Assembly (NCBI GenBank): GCA_910578345.1
Contig: CAJTRA010000005.1
Span: 1 to 64,000 of the forward strand
Length of the DNA: 64,000 nucleotides
Origin: an uncultured Lachnospiraceae bacterium
GTDB lineage: Bacteria; Bacillota; Clostridia; Lachnospirales; Lachnospiraceae
Reading direction: 5' to 3'
Shown here: one piece after another, positions 1 to 7,148 of the stretch
Position numbering within the stretch: the first letter of the stretch is position 1
Layout of the letters: each line of letters begins with the position of its first letter
Position numbers and translations under genes: made by a program
The notes under the pieces: generated by a model
Told to the model about the DNA's origin: nothing
What the model saw: the letters and a program-made list of their open reading frames with translations, nothing else
The model's database searches: none

Positions 1-374
1 TGTATGCCGCCCCGACAGAAGAAACAGCCTTACAGGAACTGGAACTGTTCCGGGATCAGTGGGATGCCAAATATCCGAAAATCTACAAATCGCGGCATGA
101 CAACTGGGCAACCCTGTCCACCTATTTCAAGTATCCGGAAGCAGTAAGGCGCCTTATTTATACGACAAATGCCATTGAAGGTTTTAACAGGCAGCTTAGG
201 AAAGTGACAAAATCCAAAACCGTATTCCCAACCGACGACAGCCTGTTAAAAATGCTGTACCTTACAATGATAGACATTACAAAGAAGTGGACAGGCCACC
301 GTCAGGACTGGGGACAGATCCATTCCCAGTTAGAGACTTATTTTGAGGAACGCCTTTCTTGCAGGAATCAATAA
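1..374 (+). CDS. IS256-family transposase, C-terminal part
   Basis: The reading frame is open from the window edge to TAA at 374, so the 5' part lies outside. The protein contains TTNAIEGFNRQLRKVTKSK and then a segment ending MLYLTMIDITKKWTGHRQDW, which is the conserved C-terminal block of Mutator/IS256 DDE transposases, including the late catalytic Glu in NAIEGFN. A hairpin and a terminal-repeat-like sequence follow, so this side of the element may be complete. Whether the element is intact cannot be judged here. Confidence 0.88.
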   Translation, partial: YAAPTEETALQELELFRDQWDAKYPKIYKSRHDNWATLSTYFKYPEAVRRLIYTTNAIEGFNRQLRKVTKSKTVFPTDDSLLKMLYLTMIDITKKWTGHRQDWGQIHSQLETYFEERLSCRNQ

Positions 375-429
375 AAGATGCAGGGACTGGATTGACAGCC
401 CCGGAAATCTTTGTATAATACAGACAAGA

Positions 430-460
430 GGCAGAACCTGAAATCTGGCTCTGCCCCTTC
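430..460 (+). terminator. Hairpin after IS256 transposase
   Basis: GGCAGAACC (430-438) pairs with GGCTCTGCC (447-455), one mismatch, 8-nt loop, followed by CCTT only. It is a plausible weak terminator of the transposase transcript. Confidence 0.45.
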
Positions 461-490
461 GTAACTATTCACCTATCTTATATCAGATTT

Positions 491-519
491 TGAGTTTACA
501 CAAAACTTGAAACGCTCTC
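491..519 (+). repeat. Putative right terminal repeat of the IS256-like element
   Basis: Read inwards on the minus strand this stretch begins GAGAGCGTTTC and contains TTTTGTGTAAAC; a GTGTAAA core is typical of IS256-family ends. It lies about 120 bp after the transposase stop. The mate at the left end is outside the window, so the boundary is approximate. The rest of 375-711 holds no gene I can support. Confidence 0.45.
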
Positions 520-711
520 CTTTCGCTAACTTTCATAGCTATAAAATATCAATTCTGCTTGGAACATTCAAGATATATATTTTTATACGTCAAAGCCTGT
601 TCCGGTTTTTGCCATCGGGAATACAGGTTATTATAGATAAAATTAAGAGAAACAGATACTGATGAAATACGTTTACAATGCCAAGACGAGTTAGAAACAC
701 AATTAAAGAAA

Positions 712-1251
712 TTGTTCGTTGCATCAAAAAATATGATTGCACTTTTTGAAAGTAAAAATTATCCTCAGAATGAAAAGTTGACGGCAAGAGAGGAAGCGAA
801 ACAACGATTAAAATTTTTTAAGCATATTATTGAGGATTGTGACGGCTACAAAAATTTATATGTAAAGGGCGTTCAGATAGCACAAGAAAATGATTTACAG
901 AGGCTTTTCCGCTTTGTTTGGTATGGAACAACTTACAAGGTAGACGCAGAATCGAATAGCGGAAGAGGACAAACAGATTTTATTATCTCTAAAGGACAAG
1001 CAAATCAAAATATTGTTGAGTTTAAATTGGCAAGTAATTCCAAATTAGCCCATGTATTTACACAGGTAAAAATTTATGAGGCGGCAAATTGTGCAGATGG
1101 AAGCTTAATTGTTATATTTTACTTTTCAGAAGAAGAACACGCTTATTTTAAACAGGTAATTGAGGACGCAGGATATGAAGATATGATTGATGACGCTATT
1201 TTTCTAATTGATTGCAGAAATGATAATAAAATTTCTGCTTCAAAAGCATAG
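712..1251 (+). CDS. PD-(D/E)XK nuclease-like protein, probably 5'-truncated
   Basis: A 179-residue product if the TTG at 712 is used. The core GRGQTDFIISKG...NIVEFKLAS matches the PD-(D/E)XK pattern, with Asp followed after a strand by E-x-K, and then QVKIYEAA and IVIFYFSEEE strands. It ends IDCRNDNKISASK, a tail I associate with a clostridial family of nuclease-fold proteins. The frame stays open and looks coding upstream to 637 (residues such as DTDEIRLQCQDELETQLKK), but there is no ATG and a stop at 634-636. The gene therefore seems to be the surviving C-terminal half of a larger protein, cut by the mobile-element rearrangements on its left. Base composition is AT-richer than the chromosome to the right. 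The nuclease fold is inferred from motif only. Confidence 0.55.
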   Translation: MFVASKNMIALFESKNYPQNEKLTAREEAKQRLKFFKHIIEDCDGYKNLYVKGVQIAQENDLQRLFRFVWYGTTYKVDAESNSGRGQTDFIISKGQANQNIVEFKLASNSKLAHVFTQVKIYEAANCADGSLIVIFYFSEEEHAYFKQVIEDAGYEDMIDDAIFLIDCRNDNKISASKA

Positions 1252-1270
1252 CAAATGATAAAAGCGGAAA

Positions 1271-1304
1271 GCAACTACATAATTACCATAGTAGTTGTTT
1301 TCCC
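1271..1304 (+). terminator. Terminator after the nuclease-like gene
   Basis: GCAACTAC (1271-1278) pairs with GTAGTTGT (1291-1298), then TTTTCCCTCTC. It stands 20 bp after the stop codon. Confidence 0.55.
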
Positions 1305-1382
1305 TCTCTTTTAGCCCCCTGTTTGTCAGCGTTGATGATAAGTTGTTGTAAATACTTCCTTATCACCGTAAAACTAATGGTT

Positions 1383-1727
1383 TCAGGCTGTTCGGAGCGC
1401 CTTCGGCTGCTCGATTTCGAGCCCTGACATGAGCCAGTCGAACTGTTGCCAGGTAATGGGTTTTACCTCTGAACGGTTCCTTGGCCAGCGGTATTTGCCA
1501 TGGATGACATCAAGCCTTTTATATAAAAGGACATATCCATCCGGTTCGCGTAATAAGACCTTGATACGGTCGCAGCGTTTACCACAGAAAAGATAGATGG
1601 AATTACCGCAAGGCTCCTTTTGCAACTGGGACATTATGATGGCACACAGACCATCTATGATCTTTCTCATGTCGGTGTAACCTGTAATGATGTAAATATT
1701 TACAGCACCGGAAATATCACCAAGCAT
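1383..1727 (-). CDS. tnpB: IS66 accessory protein TnpB (Orf2)
   Basis: A 114-residue protein of normal length for the IS66 Orf2 family. It has the family hallmarks: ITGYTDMRKIIDGLCAII near residue 14, the IYLFCGKRCDRIKVL block and the late YKRLD...W segment. Its start overlaps the end of tnpA by 11 bp, as in translationally coupled IS66 operons. The protein is needed for transposition, but its biochemical role is unclear. It probably has no function here because tnpC is missing. Confidence 0.88.
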   Translation of the reverse strand: MLGDISGAVNIYIITGYTDMRKIIDGLCAIIMSQLQKEPCGNSIYLFCGKRCDRIKVLLREPDGYVLLYKRLDVIHGKYRWPRNRSEVKPITWQQFDWLMSGLEIEQPKALRTA

Positions 1728-2127
1728 GGGACATACCTCCGATACACTTAAGCGTATTTTGGATCACAAGGTCGTCTGCCCCATTGAAGAGACGTATCCT
1801 GATATTTCCGTATTCTATTTCTGCTGCGATACAATGGCTAGATCCCAAGGCTTTATGGCTGGTATTTTGCTCCACCTTGTCAGGGGTAGACATCTCGTGC
1901 GTCACCAGATCCAGTTTGACTATTTCCTGCATGGCAGGAGTTCCACAAACCTTACTTTCTGAATCGGGAATCATATAACCGGCTTTTCTCAGCTTGCTGA
2001 CCCAGTTATAAAAAGTTCCGGGATTGATTCCCTGTTCTCTGCACCATTGATAGTCTGACAGACCACTCCGGCGGCATTCCGTGATAAGCCTGATCTGTTC
2101 AGGTTTTCTTACAACATTTGCGTTCAT
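1717..2127 (-). CDS. tnpA: IS66 accessory protein TnpA (helix-turn-helix)
   Basis: 136 residues from the ATG at 2127, chosen because AAGGAG lies just upstream on the minus strand; an upstream in-frame ATG at 2211 lacks such a site. The N-terminal half (IRLITECRRSGLSDYQWCREQGINPGTFYNWV) is a helix-turn-helix of the transposase-8/IS66 TnpA type. The C-terminal half (residues ~95-125: IEYGNIRIRLFNGADDLVI) matches the usual TnpA tail. It overlaps tnpB by 11 bp. Confidence 0.82.
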   Translation of the reverse strand: MNANVVRKPEQIRLITECRRSGLSDYQWCREQGINPGTFYNWVSKLRKAGYMIPDSESKVCGTPAMQEIVKLDLVTHEMSTPDKVEQNTSHKALGSSHCIAAEIEYGNIRIRLFNGADDLVIQNTLKCIGGMSHAW

Positions 2128-2224
2128 AATAATTGCTCCTTGAAGATAAAGTAAAACGCTTGCCTCTAGCGCTGAAGGCAGAGCAAAATGCTCGCGTTTC
2201 CTGGCAATCATTATATAAGTTTAT

Positions 2225-2261
2225 GAAAGCGAAAAAATACACCCTATTATTCAGCGCTTAC
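2225..2261 (-). repeat. IS66 terminal inverted repeat (upstream end)
   Basis: Begins GTAAGCGCTGAATAATAGGG on the minus strand at 2261 and runs towards tnpA. The matching repeat of the other end was not found in the window. Confidence 0.6.
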
Positions 2262-2352
2262 GGATAAAGAGCCTTTTCCGGGCAGGATAGTAAATAAAAT
2301 TGATACCCTATATACTATCATAGATTTAAACTATTCTGCTGTCCGGTAGAGG

Positions 2353-2586
2353 ATGTGGTTGTACCTATCGGCAGGAATGCTGATAGGGCTGGCGGGGAAG
2401 ACGGAGCTGGCGGAGGAAATGGATTCTCTTGATCCGGATGACAAACATTATATGAAACGAAAAGCAGACCTTGCTGACAGGCTCTATCGGATGTATGATA
2501 GGATAGAGGATGTGGAATTAATGCAAAGGAGACAATATGATGAAATTAGAAATGACCTCTTTTTCTGCTTCAGAATCAAATATTGA
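2353..2586 (+). pseudogene. Fragment of a large serine recombinase
   Basis: A short frame with KTELAEEMDSLDPDDKHYMKRKADLADRLYRMYDRIEDVE. This resembles the coiled-coil segment after the recombinase domain of large serine recombinases from clostridial integrative elements, where a D..DKHYD.K..D...RLY.LYD.IEEVE pattern is common. Nothing upstream encodes the catalytic domain and the frame ends early, running into the next gene. It is a relic; recognition is from memory of the family, so moderate certainty. Confidence 0.5.
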
Positions 2587-3163
2587 TGGATTGAAAATTA
2601 TTAATGTCAAAATGGTAACGGATGATCGTGGAACGGTTAGAGAGCTTTATCGCGAAAGTGAGCATAGGGCAATCTTGCCGGATTCTGTTTCAAATTGGAA
2701 ACAAGTGAATTTAACTCGTACCAAACAAGGCGCAGTTCGGGGATTACATGGTGAAGCTATGTCAAAATTAGTTACCGTCGCTATGGGGTCCGCTTTCGGT
2801 GTCTATGTGGATACAAGACCAGACAGTAAGACATTTGGCGCAGTGGAAACTGTTTATATCACACCGGGCATTCAGGTTTTTGTTCCGCAGGGAGTGTGTA
2901 ATGGTTTTCAGGCCTTGGATGATAATACGGAATATTTGTATTTTTTTGATAATGAGTGGGGTCCTGGAATGGCCGGAACCGCATTGACACCTTTGGACTT
3001 AGAACTGAAAATTGATTGGCCAATTCCTATTGATCCGGAAAACCGCGAGCAAATATCAGAAAAAGATGCGAAAGCGCCTACCCTTCAGGAGATCATGCAA
3101 GTTTTATCAAAAGAACATGACAGGCTATCGACCGACACCACATCTATCCAACATATTAGTTAG
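2537..3163 (+). CDS. dTDP-4-dehydrorhamnose 3,5-epimerase-like (RmlC/cupin) protein
   Basis: 208 residues starting at the first of two ATGs (2537), with AAGGAG at 2526-2531. RmlC features are present: DDRGTVRELYRE, the active-site block AVRGLHGEAMSKLVTV with the catalytic His, VYVDTRPDSKTFG, and FVPQGVCNGFQAL. RmlC enzymes epimerise C3 and C5 of dTDP-4-keto-6-deoxyglucose for cell-surface rhamnose. The usual G-x-x-H-G-F motif here reads G-V-C-N-G-F, so one conserved His is replaced. No other rml genes are near: the gene stands alone between mobile debris and a tRNA and is AT-richer than the chromosome to the right. It may belong to a related sugar-epimerase subfamily and was probably acquired by transfer. 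Confidence 0.8.
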   Translation: MMKLEMTSFSASESNIDGLKIINVKMVTDDRGTVRELYRESEHRAILPDSVSNWKQVNLTRTKQGAVRGLHGEAMSKLVTVAMGSAFGVYVDTRPDSKTFGAVETVYITPGIQVFVPQGVCNGFQALDDNTEYLYFFDNEWGPGMAGTALTPLDLELKIDWPIPIDPENREQISEKDAKAPTLQEIMQVLSKEHDRLSTDTTSIQHIS

Positions 3164-3331
3164 AAACGATTGGACATAACAGCGACCGGCATAGAAATCA
3201 AATAGCAAACAACGGGGAGAGGCTGTCAATGCAATCGTTTTGGATTTATAGATAGAAGGAGTAAATGCAGAGGCATTCGTGGAGACACGGGTGCCTTATT
3301 TACGGTGGGAGAGGGTTCAGAACGCAAAAAA

Positions 3332-3405
3332 TGGAAGCAATGGGGCTCGAACCCATGACCTCTCGCGTGTGAGGCGAACGCTCATCCCGGCTGAGCTATG
3401 CTTCC
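3332..3405 (-). tRNA. tRNA-Val (CAC anticodon)
   Basis: On the minus strand the 74 nt fold as a cloverleaf. The 7-bp acceptor stem pairs GGAAGCA with TGCTTCC and the discriminator is A. The D arm is GCTC...GAGC, the anticodon loop is CTCACAC with anticodon CAC, and the T arm is ATGGG-TTCGAGC-CCCAT. CCA is not encoded; a T-run follows the 3' end. The 3' end faces the mobile-element debris at 1-3230, the usual side for integration into tRNA genes. Confidence 0.95.
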
Positions 3406-3476
3406 ATTGATATCATTATAGCACTATGCGGTAGAAATACAATAGTTTTTTTCTTATCCAGGATTTATCCTGACTT

Positions 3477-4313
3477 TCACAGCTTTGTTGCGGCGCAGCT
3501 AAACAGGCTCAAAATACTGTCATAAGCAGTAAAGGCGGCCACAGAGGTGAGCGGATTTTCCGGCAGCGGCGTATCTGGATCATTGGGGGTTCCTGTGGTC
3601 AGGAAGCTGTGCTGGCGCTGGCGGCTGATATATTGCTGCTTTGCATATTCTTTCTGTAGGGCGGATCGTTTGACAGCGTCCTCTTTCATTTTGCGTTCTA
3701 CTTGTTCCTTCAGTAGTTTTTTCATGCGTTTGTGCCGTTTGATCCACCAGTCTTCTTCTTCGTCTTCATCGTCGTCCGGCTTATTTCCCTTGAAGAGGGA
3801 CTTGCTGAAACCGTCGCCGCGGTGTTCTTCGATGGAGGCGCCGAACCGCTCAAAGATAATACAGCCGTCGTTGCTGCCCCAGCCGAAGAAGGGATTGCGC
3901 ACGGCGCGGTCTTCCACGAAATATCCCAAGACCCATGCCTCATAATCGGGATCGTTGCGCATCTGCTCCCAGCCTTTGTCTGAGATGGAGATAGTCGTGG
4001 TATCATTGACTCTTGTGGAGTCATAAGGAATGGTGCCCAGCAGAGCGTAGAAATAGGCCTGATATTCTGCCATCGTCATGGATTCTGTAGAGACTGCCGC
4101 ACCGTTTTTCTCGCGGACTGCACGGCCGGCTCTTACTTGCTGCTCTACGTGGCGTGCATGGTCAGGATGTTTTCTTTTATATTCATCTACGACACTTTCT
4201 TTGATATGCGATCTAAAGCTGTCGGCGGAGGCGGCCGCTTTTACATGATCTTTCGCGGAAGATTCCGGGAAGATGGTCTGTGGTCTGATGTTGGATGCGT
4301 AAGATATGCTCAT
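3477..4313 (-). CDS. Hypothetical protein, 278 aa
   Basis: I do not recognise a named family with certainty. The middle (residues ~78-135: ESMTMAEYQAYFYALLGTIP...TISISDKGWEQMRNDPDYEAWVLGYF) resembles a group of uncharacterised Lachnospiraceae proteins with a TMEEYKAYI..KI and ISD.G...MK.DPEYE.WVL core. Residues ~175-220 are a charged stretch (DDDEDEEEDWW, then a Lys/Arg-rich helix likely to form a coiled coil). No signal peptide or membrane segment is visible. Single gene, divergent from pepF; its start has a GGGAGG-type site upstream on the minus strand. It lies just beyond tRNA-Val on the stable chromosomal side. Confidence 0.7.
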   Translation of the reverse strand: MSISYASNIRPQTIFPESSAKDHVKAAASADSFRSHIKESVVDEYKRKHPDHARHVEQQVRAGRAVREKNGAAVSTESMTMAEYQAYFYALLGTIPYDSTRVNDTTTISISDKGWEQMRNDPDYEAWVLGYFVEDRAVRNPFFGWGSNDGCIIFERFGASIEEHRGDGFSKSLFKGNKPDDDEDEEEDWWIKRHKRMKKLLKEQVERKMKEDAVKRSALQKEYAKQQYISRQRQHSFLTTGTPNDPDTPLPENPLTSVAAFTAYDSILSLFSCAATKL

Positions 4314-4578
4314 ACTCTGTTTCCTCCCTGGTTCTTATAAGGTATTATGATCGATAACGATAGGAATGAATTCGTTTCTGATAGTTTTTTCGTCAGGATA
4401 TTGTAGTTTCTATAGAGAAAAGCCATGAAACGGGTATTCCCTGTCATGAATTTTCAGAGGATGAGGCGGTATCCTTCAGAGGGAAGAGGATCGCGCAGCG
4501 ATTTCGGATGGCCAGATACCGCAACGGCAAGCCGAAGACTGAACTGATACGAAGAGGGTGATTTAGAAGAGATGCCGG

Positions 4579-4608
4579 TTGACTGACCTTGACCAGATAG
4601 GATATGAT
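4579..4608 (+). promoter_or_regulatory. Candidate promoter upstream of pepF (distal)
   Basis: TTGACT (4579-4584), 18-bp spacer, TATGAT (4603-4608). The 407-bp gap 4314-4720 holds this and a second promoter-like site and no gene I can support. Confidence 0.45.
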
Positions 4609-4629
4609 AGAATCGATCAGGCCGTAATA

Positions 4630-4658
4630 TTGACAGCACGGAAGCGGTACGGCATTAT
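4630..4658 (+). promoter_or_regulatory. Candidate promoter upstream of pepF (proximal)
   Basis: TTGACA (4630-4635), 17-bp spacer, CATTAT (4653-4658), 62 bp before the pepF start. Confidence 0.5.
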
Positions 4659-4720
4659 GATTTCTTCTATATAAAAGTATAAGAAAGAAAAATAAAAAAG
4701 AAAAAGAGAGGAAACGTATT

Positions 4721-6424
4721 ATGAAATTTTCAGAAATGCGCTATACGCGTCCCGATGTACAGGACGTGAAGAACAAGATGGCGGACTTGACCAAACGCCT
4801 GGAGGCGGCAAAAGACTATGCCGCGGCGCAGGCCATTTTCCTGGAAAAGGAAGAGCTGATCAAGCATATGGAGACGCAGGCGACGCTTGCCCATATCCGG
4901 CACGATATTGATACCAGGGATACATTTTATGATGAAGAAGTGAAATTCTTTAGCGCCGCGATACCAGAGCTTGAGGAGTATCTTCAGGCGTGGAATACTA
5001 CCATGCTGGAAAGTCCGTTCAGACCGGAATTTGAGGCGCAGTATGGCAATATGATGTTCCTGAATACAGAGATGGAGCTTAAGACATTTTCTCCGAAGAT
5101 TATTCAGGAGCTGCAACAGGAAAATGATCTGAAGCAGGAATACAATAAACTGCTGGCCTCTGCCCAGATTCCTTTTGAGGATGGCGTCTATACGCTTTCC
5201 CAGATCACACCTTTTAAATCCGATCCGGACGACGCACGTCGTCTGGTTGCATGGAAAGCGGAAGGACAGTGGTATAAGGACCACCAGGCAGATCTGGACC
5301 GTCTGTATGACGAATTGGTACATCTGCGGGATCAGATGGGACATAAGCTTGGTTATGATGGTTACACGCAGTTAGGATATTACCGGATGATGCGCAACTG
5401 CTATACGAAAGAGGATGTGGAACGGTTCCGCGCTGCTGTGGTGAAATATCTGGTGCCTGTGGCGACTGAGATCTACAAAGAGCAGGCAAAACGTCTGGGC
5501 AAGGAATATCCGATGAGCTTTGCAGACAATGCGCTGGCATTCCGTTCCGGCAATGCAAGACCTGTGGGAACGCCGGATGATATTTTGGCACAGGGCAGGA
5601 AGTTTTATGATGAGTTAAGTCCTGAGACAAGTGAATTTTTCCGCATGATGCTGGATGGGGAGCTGCTTGACGTTCTGTCCACGGAAGGAAAAGCGGGCGG
5701 CGGTTACTGCACCAGCATTCCTGATTATGAGGTGCCGTTCATCTTCGCCAATTTTAACGGTACGCAGCATGATGTGGAGGTGGTGACGCATGAGGCGGGC
5801 CATGCCTTTGCGGCTTGGATGAACAGAGAGCGCGTGCCGCTTACAGCAGTCTGGCCGTCCTTAGAAGCCTGTGAAGTACATTCTATGTCCATGGAGTTCT
5901 TTGCGTGGAGATGGGCGGAAGGATTTTTCGGAAAGGATACCCGCAAGTTCTTCTATTCCCACTTGTCTGATGCACTGACGTTTATACCCTACGGTACGAT
6001 GGTGGATCATTTCCAGCACAGGGTATTCGAGGAACCGGATCTGACGCCGGCAGGGCGTCATGCGCTCTGGAAAGAACTGCTTGGCGTTTACATGCCGTGG
6101 ATGCGTCTGGACGGAGAGATTCCTTTCTATGCTGACGGTGAGGGCTGGCAGCGGCAGCATCATATTTATGACCGTCCCTTCTATTACATTGACTATTGTC
6201 TTGCACAGACGGTGGCGCTGCAGTTTTGGGCGAGGATCCAGAAAGACCCGAAAGCTGCCTGGGAGAAGTATATGGCCTACACGAAGCAGGGTGGCAGCGC
6301 TGTCTTTACAGAGCTTCTGAAGAATGCGGGACTGGATGATCCGTTTGAAGAAAAGTGCCTGAGAGAGGTATGTGCGGCAGCTCGCCGGTGGCTGGAAGAA
6401 TATGATCTTGAAGGGCTCATGTGA
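4721..6424 (+). CDS. pepF: M3 family oligoendopeptidase
   Basis: 567 residues, close to the usual PepF length. The zinc motif HEAGH is at residues 357-361 (VVTHEAGHAFAAW), and the third-ligand region SLEACEVHSMSMEFF lies about 25 residues later. The N-terminal half is the long helical domain typical of M3 peptidases. No signal peptide, so it is cytoplasmic, cutting short imported peptides. AGAGAGGAAACG precedes the ATG. It sits directly before two oligopeptide ABC importers, which fits a take-up-and-degrade role. High certainty for the family; substrate range is not readable from sequence. Confidence 0.95.
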   Translation: MKFSEMRYTRPDVQDVKNKMADLTKRLEAAKDYAAAQAIFLEKEELIKHMETQATLAHIRHDIDTRDTFYDEEVKFFSAAIPELEEYLQAWNTTMLESPFRPEFEAQYGNMMFLNTEMELKTFSPKIIQELQQENDLKQEYNKLLASAQIPFEDGVYTLSQITPFKSDPDDARRLVAWKAEGQWYKDHQADLDRLYDELVHLRDQMGHKLGYDGYTQLGYYRMMRNCYTKEDVERFRAAVVKYLVPVATEIYKEQAKRLGKEYPMSFADNALAFRSGNARPVGTPDDILAQGRKFYDELSPETSEFFRMMLDGELLDVLSTEGKAGGGYCTSIPDYEVPFIFANFNGTQHDVEVVTHEAGHAFAAWMNRERVPLTAVWPSLEACEVHSMSMEFFAWRWAEGFFGKDTRKFFYSHLSDALTFIPYGTMVDHFQHRVFEEPDLTPAGRHALWKELLGVYMPWMRLDGEIPFYADGEGWQRQHHIYDRPFYYIDYCLAQTVALQFWARIQKDPKAAWEKYMAYTKQGGSAVFTELLKNAGLDDPFEEKCLREVCAAARRWLEEYDLEGLM

Positions 6425-6510
6425 TAAACAGATTTGTTTGCGTTGGAATTCACGATTCCGCTTGAGGGTGACTAAATGCTCTGGGCGGACGGTCAAATGG
6501 AGAAGAGAGT

Positions 6511-7044
6511 ATGACAGAACCTAAGGGACGGGACGATCATAAGAGGAATAGAAGAGGTTATCTGCGCGATTTCGAGAAGCGTGCGGACGGCAGTTACAGC
6601 TATACCGGGCAGATCTGGCATGCGGATCAGGTCCTGCGGCGGCGGATGCTTAGAAAGCTCTGGATCTTGCAGGCAGTCATGCTCGTATCTGTTTTGCTGC
6701 CTGGATTTGTGACGACGGCAGGACTTTTGAATACTTATTATGTGATTCTTCCGTATGCATTCTGGTTTCTTTCAGATATTATCCTCACTTATACACTGGG
6801 TGCCATGACTTTTGGAGGGAACCCCCTGCGGAATTATATTTATGAGCGTAGCGTGACGCAGTATGCGCTGCGCACTGTACTGCCGCTTGCGGGAGCGGCG
6901 CTGACGGCGGCCGGCCAGATTATTTTTCTTCTGCGCGGCGGCGGGGGAGAGGGGGGTATCGTATGCCTGCTCTGCTGTGTGGTACAGATCGCCATGTCGG
7001 TGGTCGCGGGCAGGAGCAGGCCGGCTGATATCTGGACGACATGA
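6511..7044 (+). CDS. Hypothetical membrane protein, 177 aa
   Basis: Not recognised. The first ~45 residues are polar and basic (MTEPKGRDDHKRNRRGYLRDF...). Four hydrophobic segments follow at roughly residues 48-70, 76-97, 117-138 and 147-165. AGAAGAG precedes the ATG. It follows pepF by 86 bp and precedes the promoter of importer 1, so it may share the pepF transcript. No catalytic motif is visible. Confidence 0.65.
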   Translation: MTEPKGRDDHKRNRRGYLRDFEKRADGSYSYTGQIWHADQVLRRRMLRKLWILQAVMLVSVLLPGFVTTAGLLNTYYVILPYAFWFLSDIILTYTLGAMTFGGNPLRNYIYERSVTQYALRTVLPLAGAALTAAGQIIFLLRGGGGEGGIVCLLCCVVQIAMSVVAGRSRPADIWTT

Positions 7045-7079
7045 ATTCCAGAGAATTTCTGGAATCTCTTACATTCTAT

Positions 7080-7108
7080 TTGACGAGAAACATAAATTTA
7101 TGTAAAAT
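7080..7108 (+). promoter_or_regulatory. Promoter of oligopeptide importer operon 1
   Basis: TTGACG (7080-7085), 17-bp spacer, TAAAAT (7103-7108), 41 bp before the start of the binding-protein gene. Confidence 0.7.
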
Positions 7109-7148
7109 ATATAAGGTAAAAAATGAAAAGAAAAGGGAGGTTTTTAAA

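Larger units (their letters stand above)
1383..2261 (-). mobile_element. IS66-family element remnant (tnpA-tnpB, no tnpC)
   Basis: Two overlapping minus-strand genes, tnpA then tnpB, have the arrangement of IS66 elements. The upstream terminus is visible at 2261: read on the minus strand it begins GTAAGCGCTGAATAATAGGG, and GTAAGCG is the usual IS66 end. The large DDE transposase gene (tnpC) that should follow tnpB is absent: only about 130 bp separate tnpB from the neighbouring nuclease-like gene. The left end is lost, so the element cannot move by itself. Confidence 0.75.

Noticed and set aside
590..787. Minus-strand 65-residue frame over the nuclease-gene start
   Set aside because: It overlaps the better-supported + strand coding sequence, has no ribosome site and shows no recognisable motif.
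4454..4639. Minus-strand 61-residue frame in the gap before pepF
   Set aside because: No family features, and it covers the promoter-like sites of pepF.
7041..7148. N-terminal extension of OppA 1 starting at 7041
   Set aside because: A strong promoter (7080-7108) lies inside it, and the lipoprotein signal peptide starts at 7149 behind GGGAGG.
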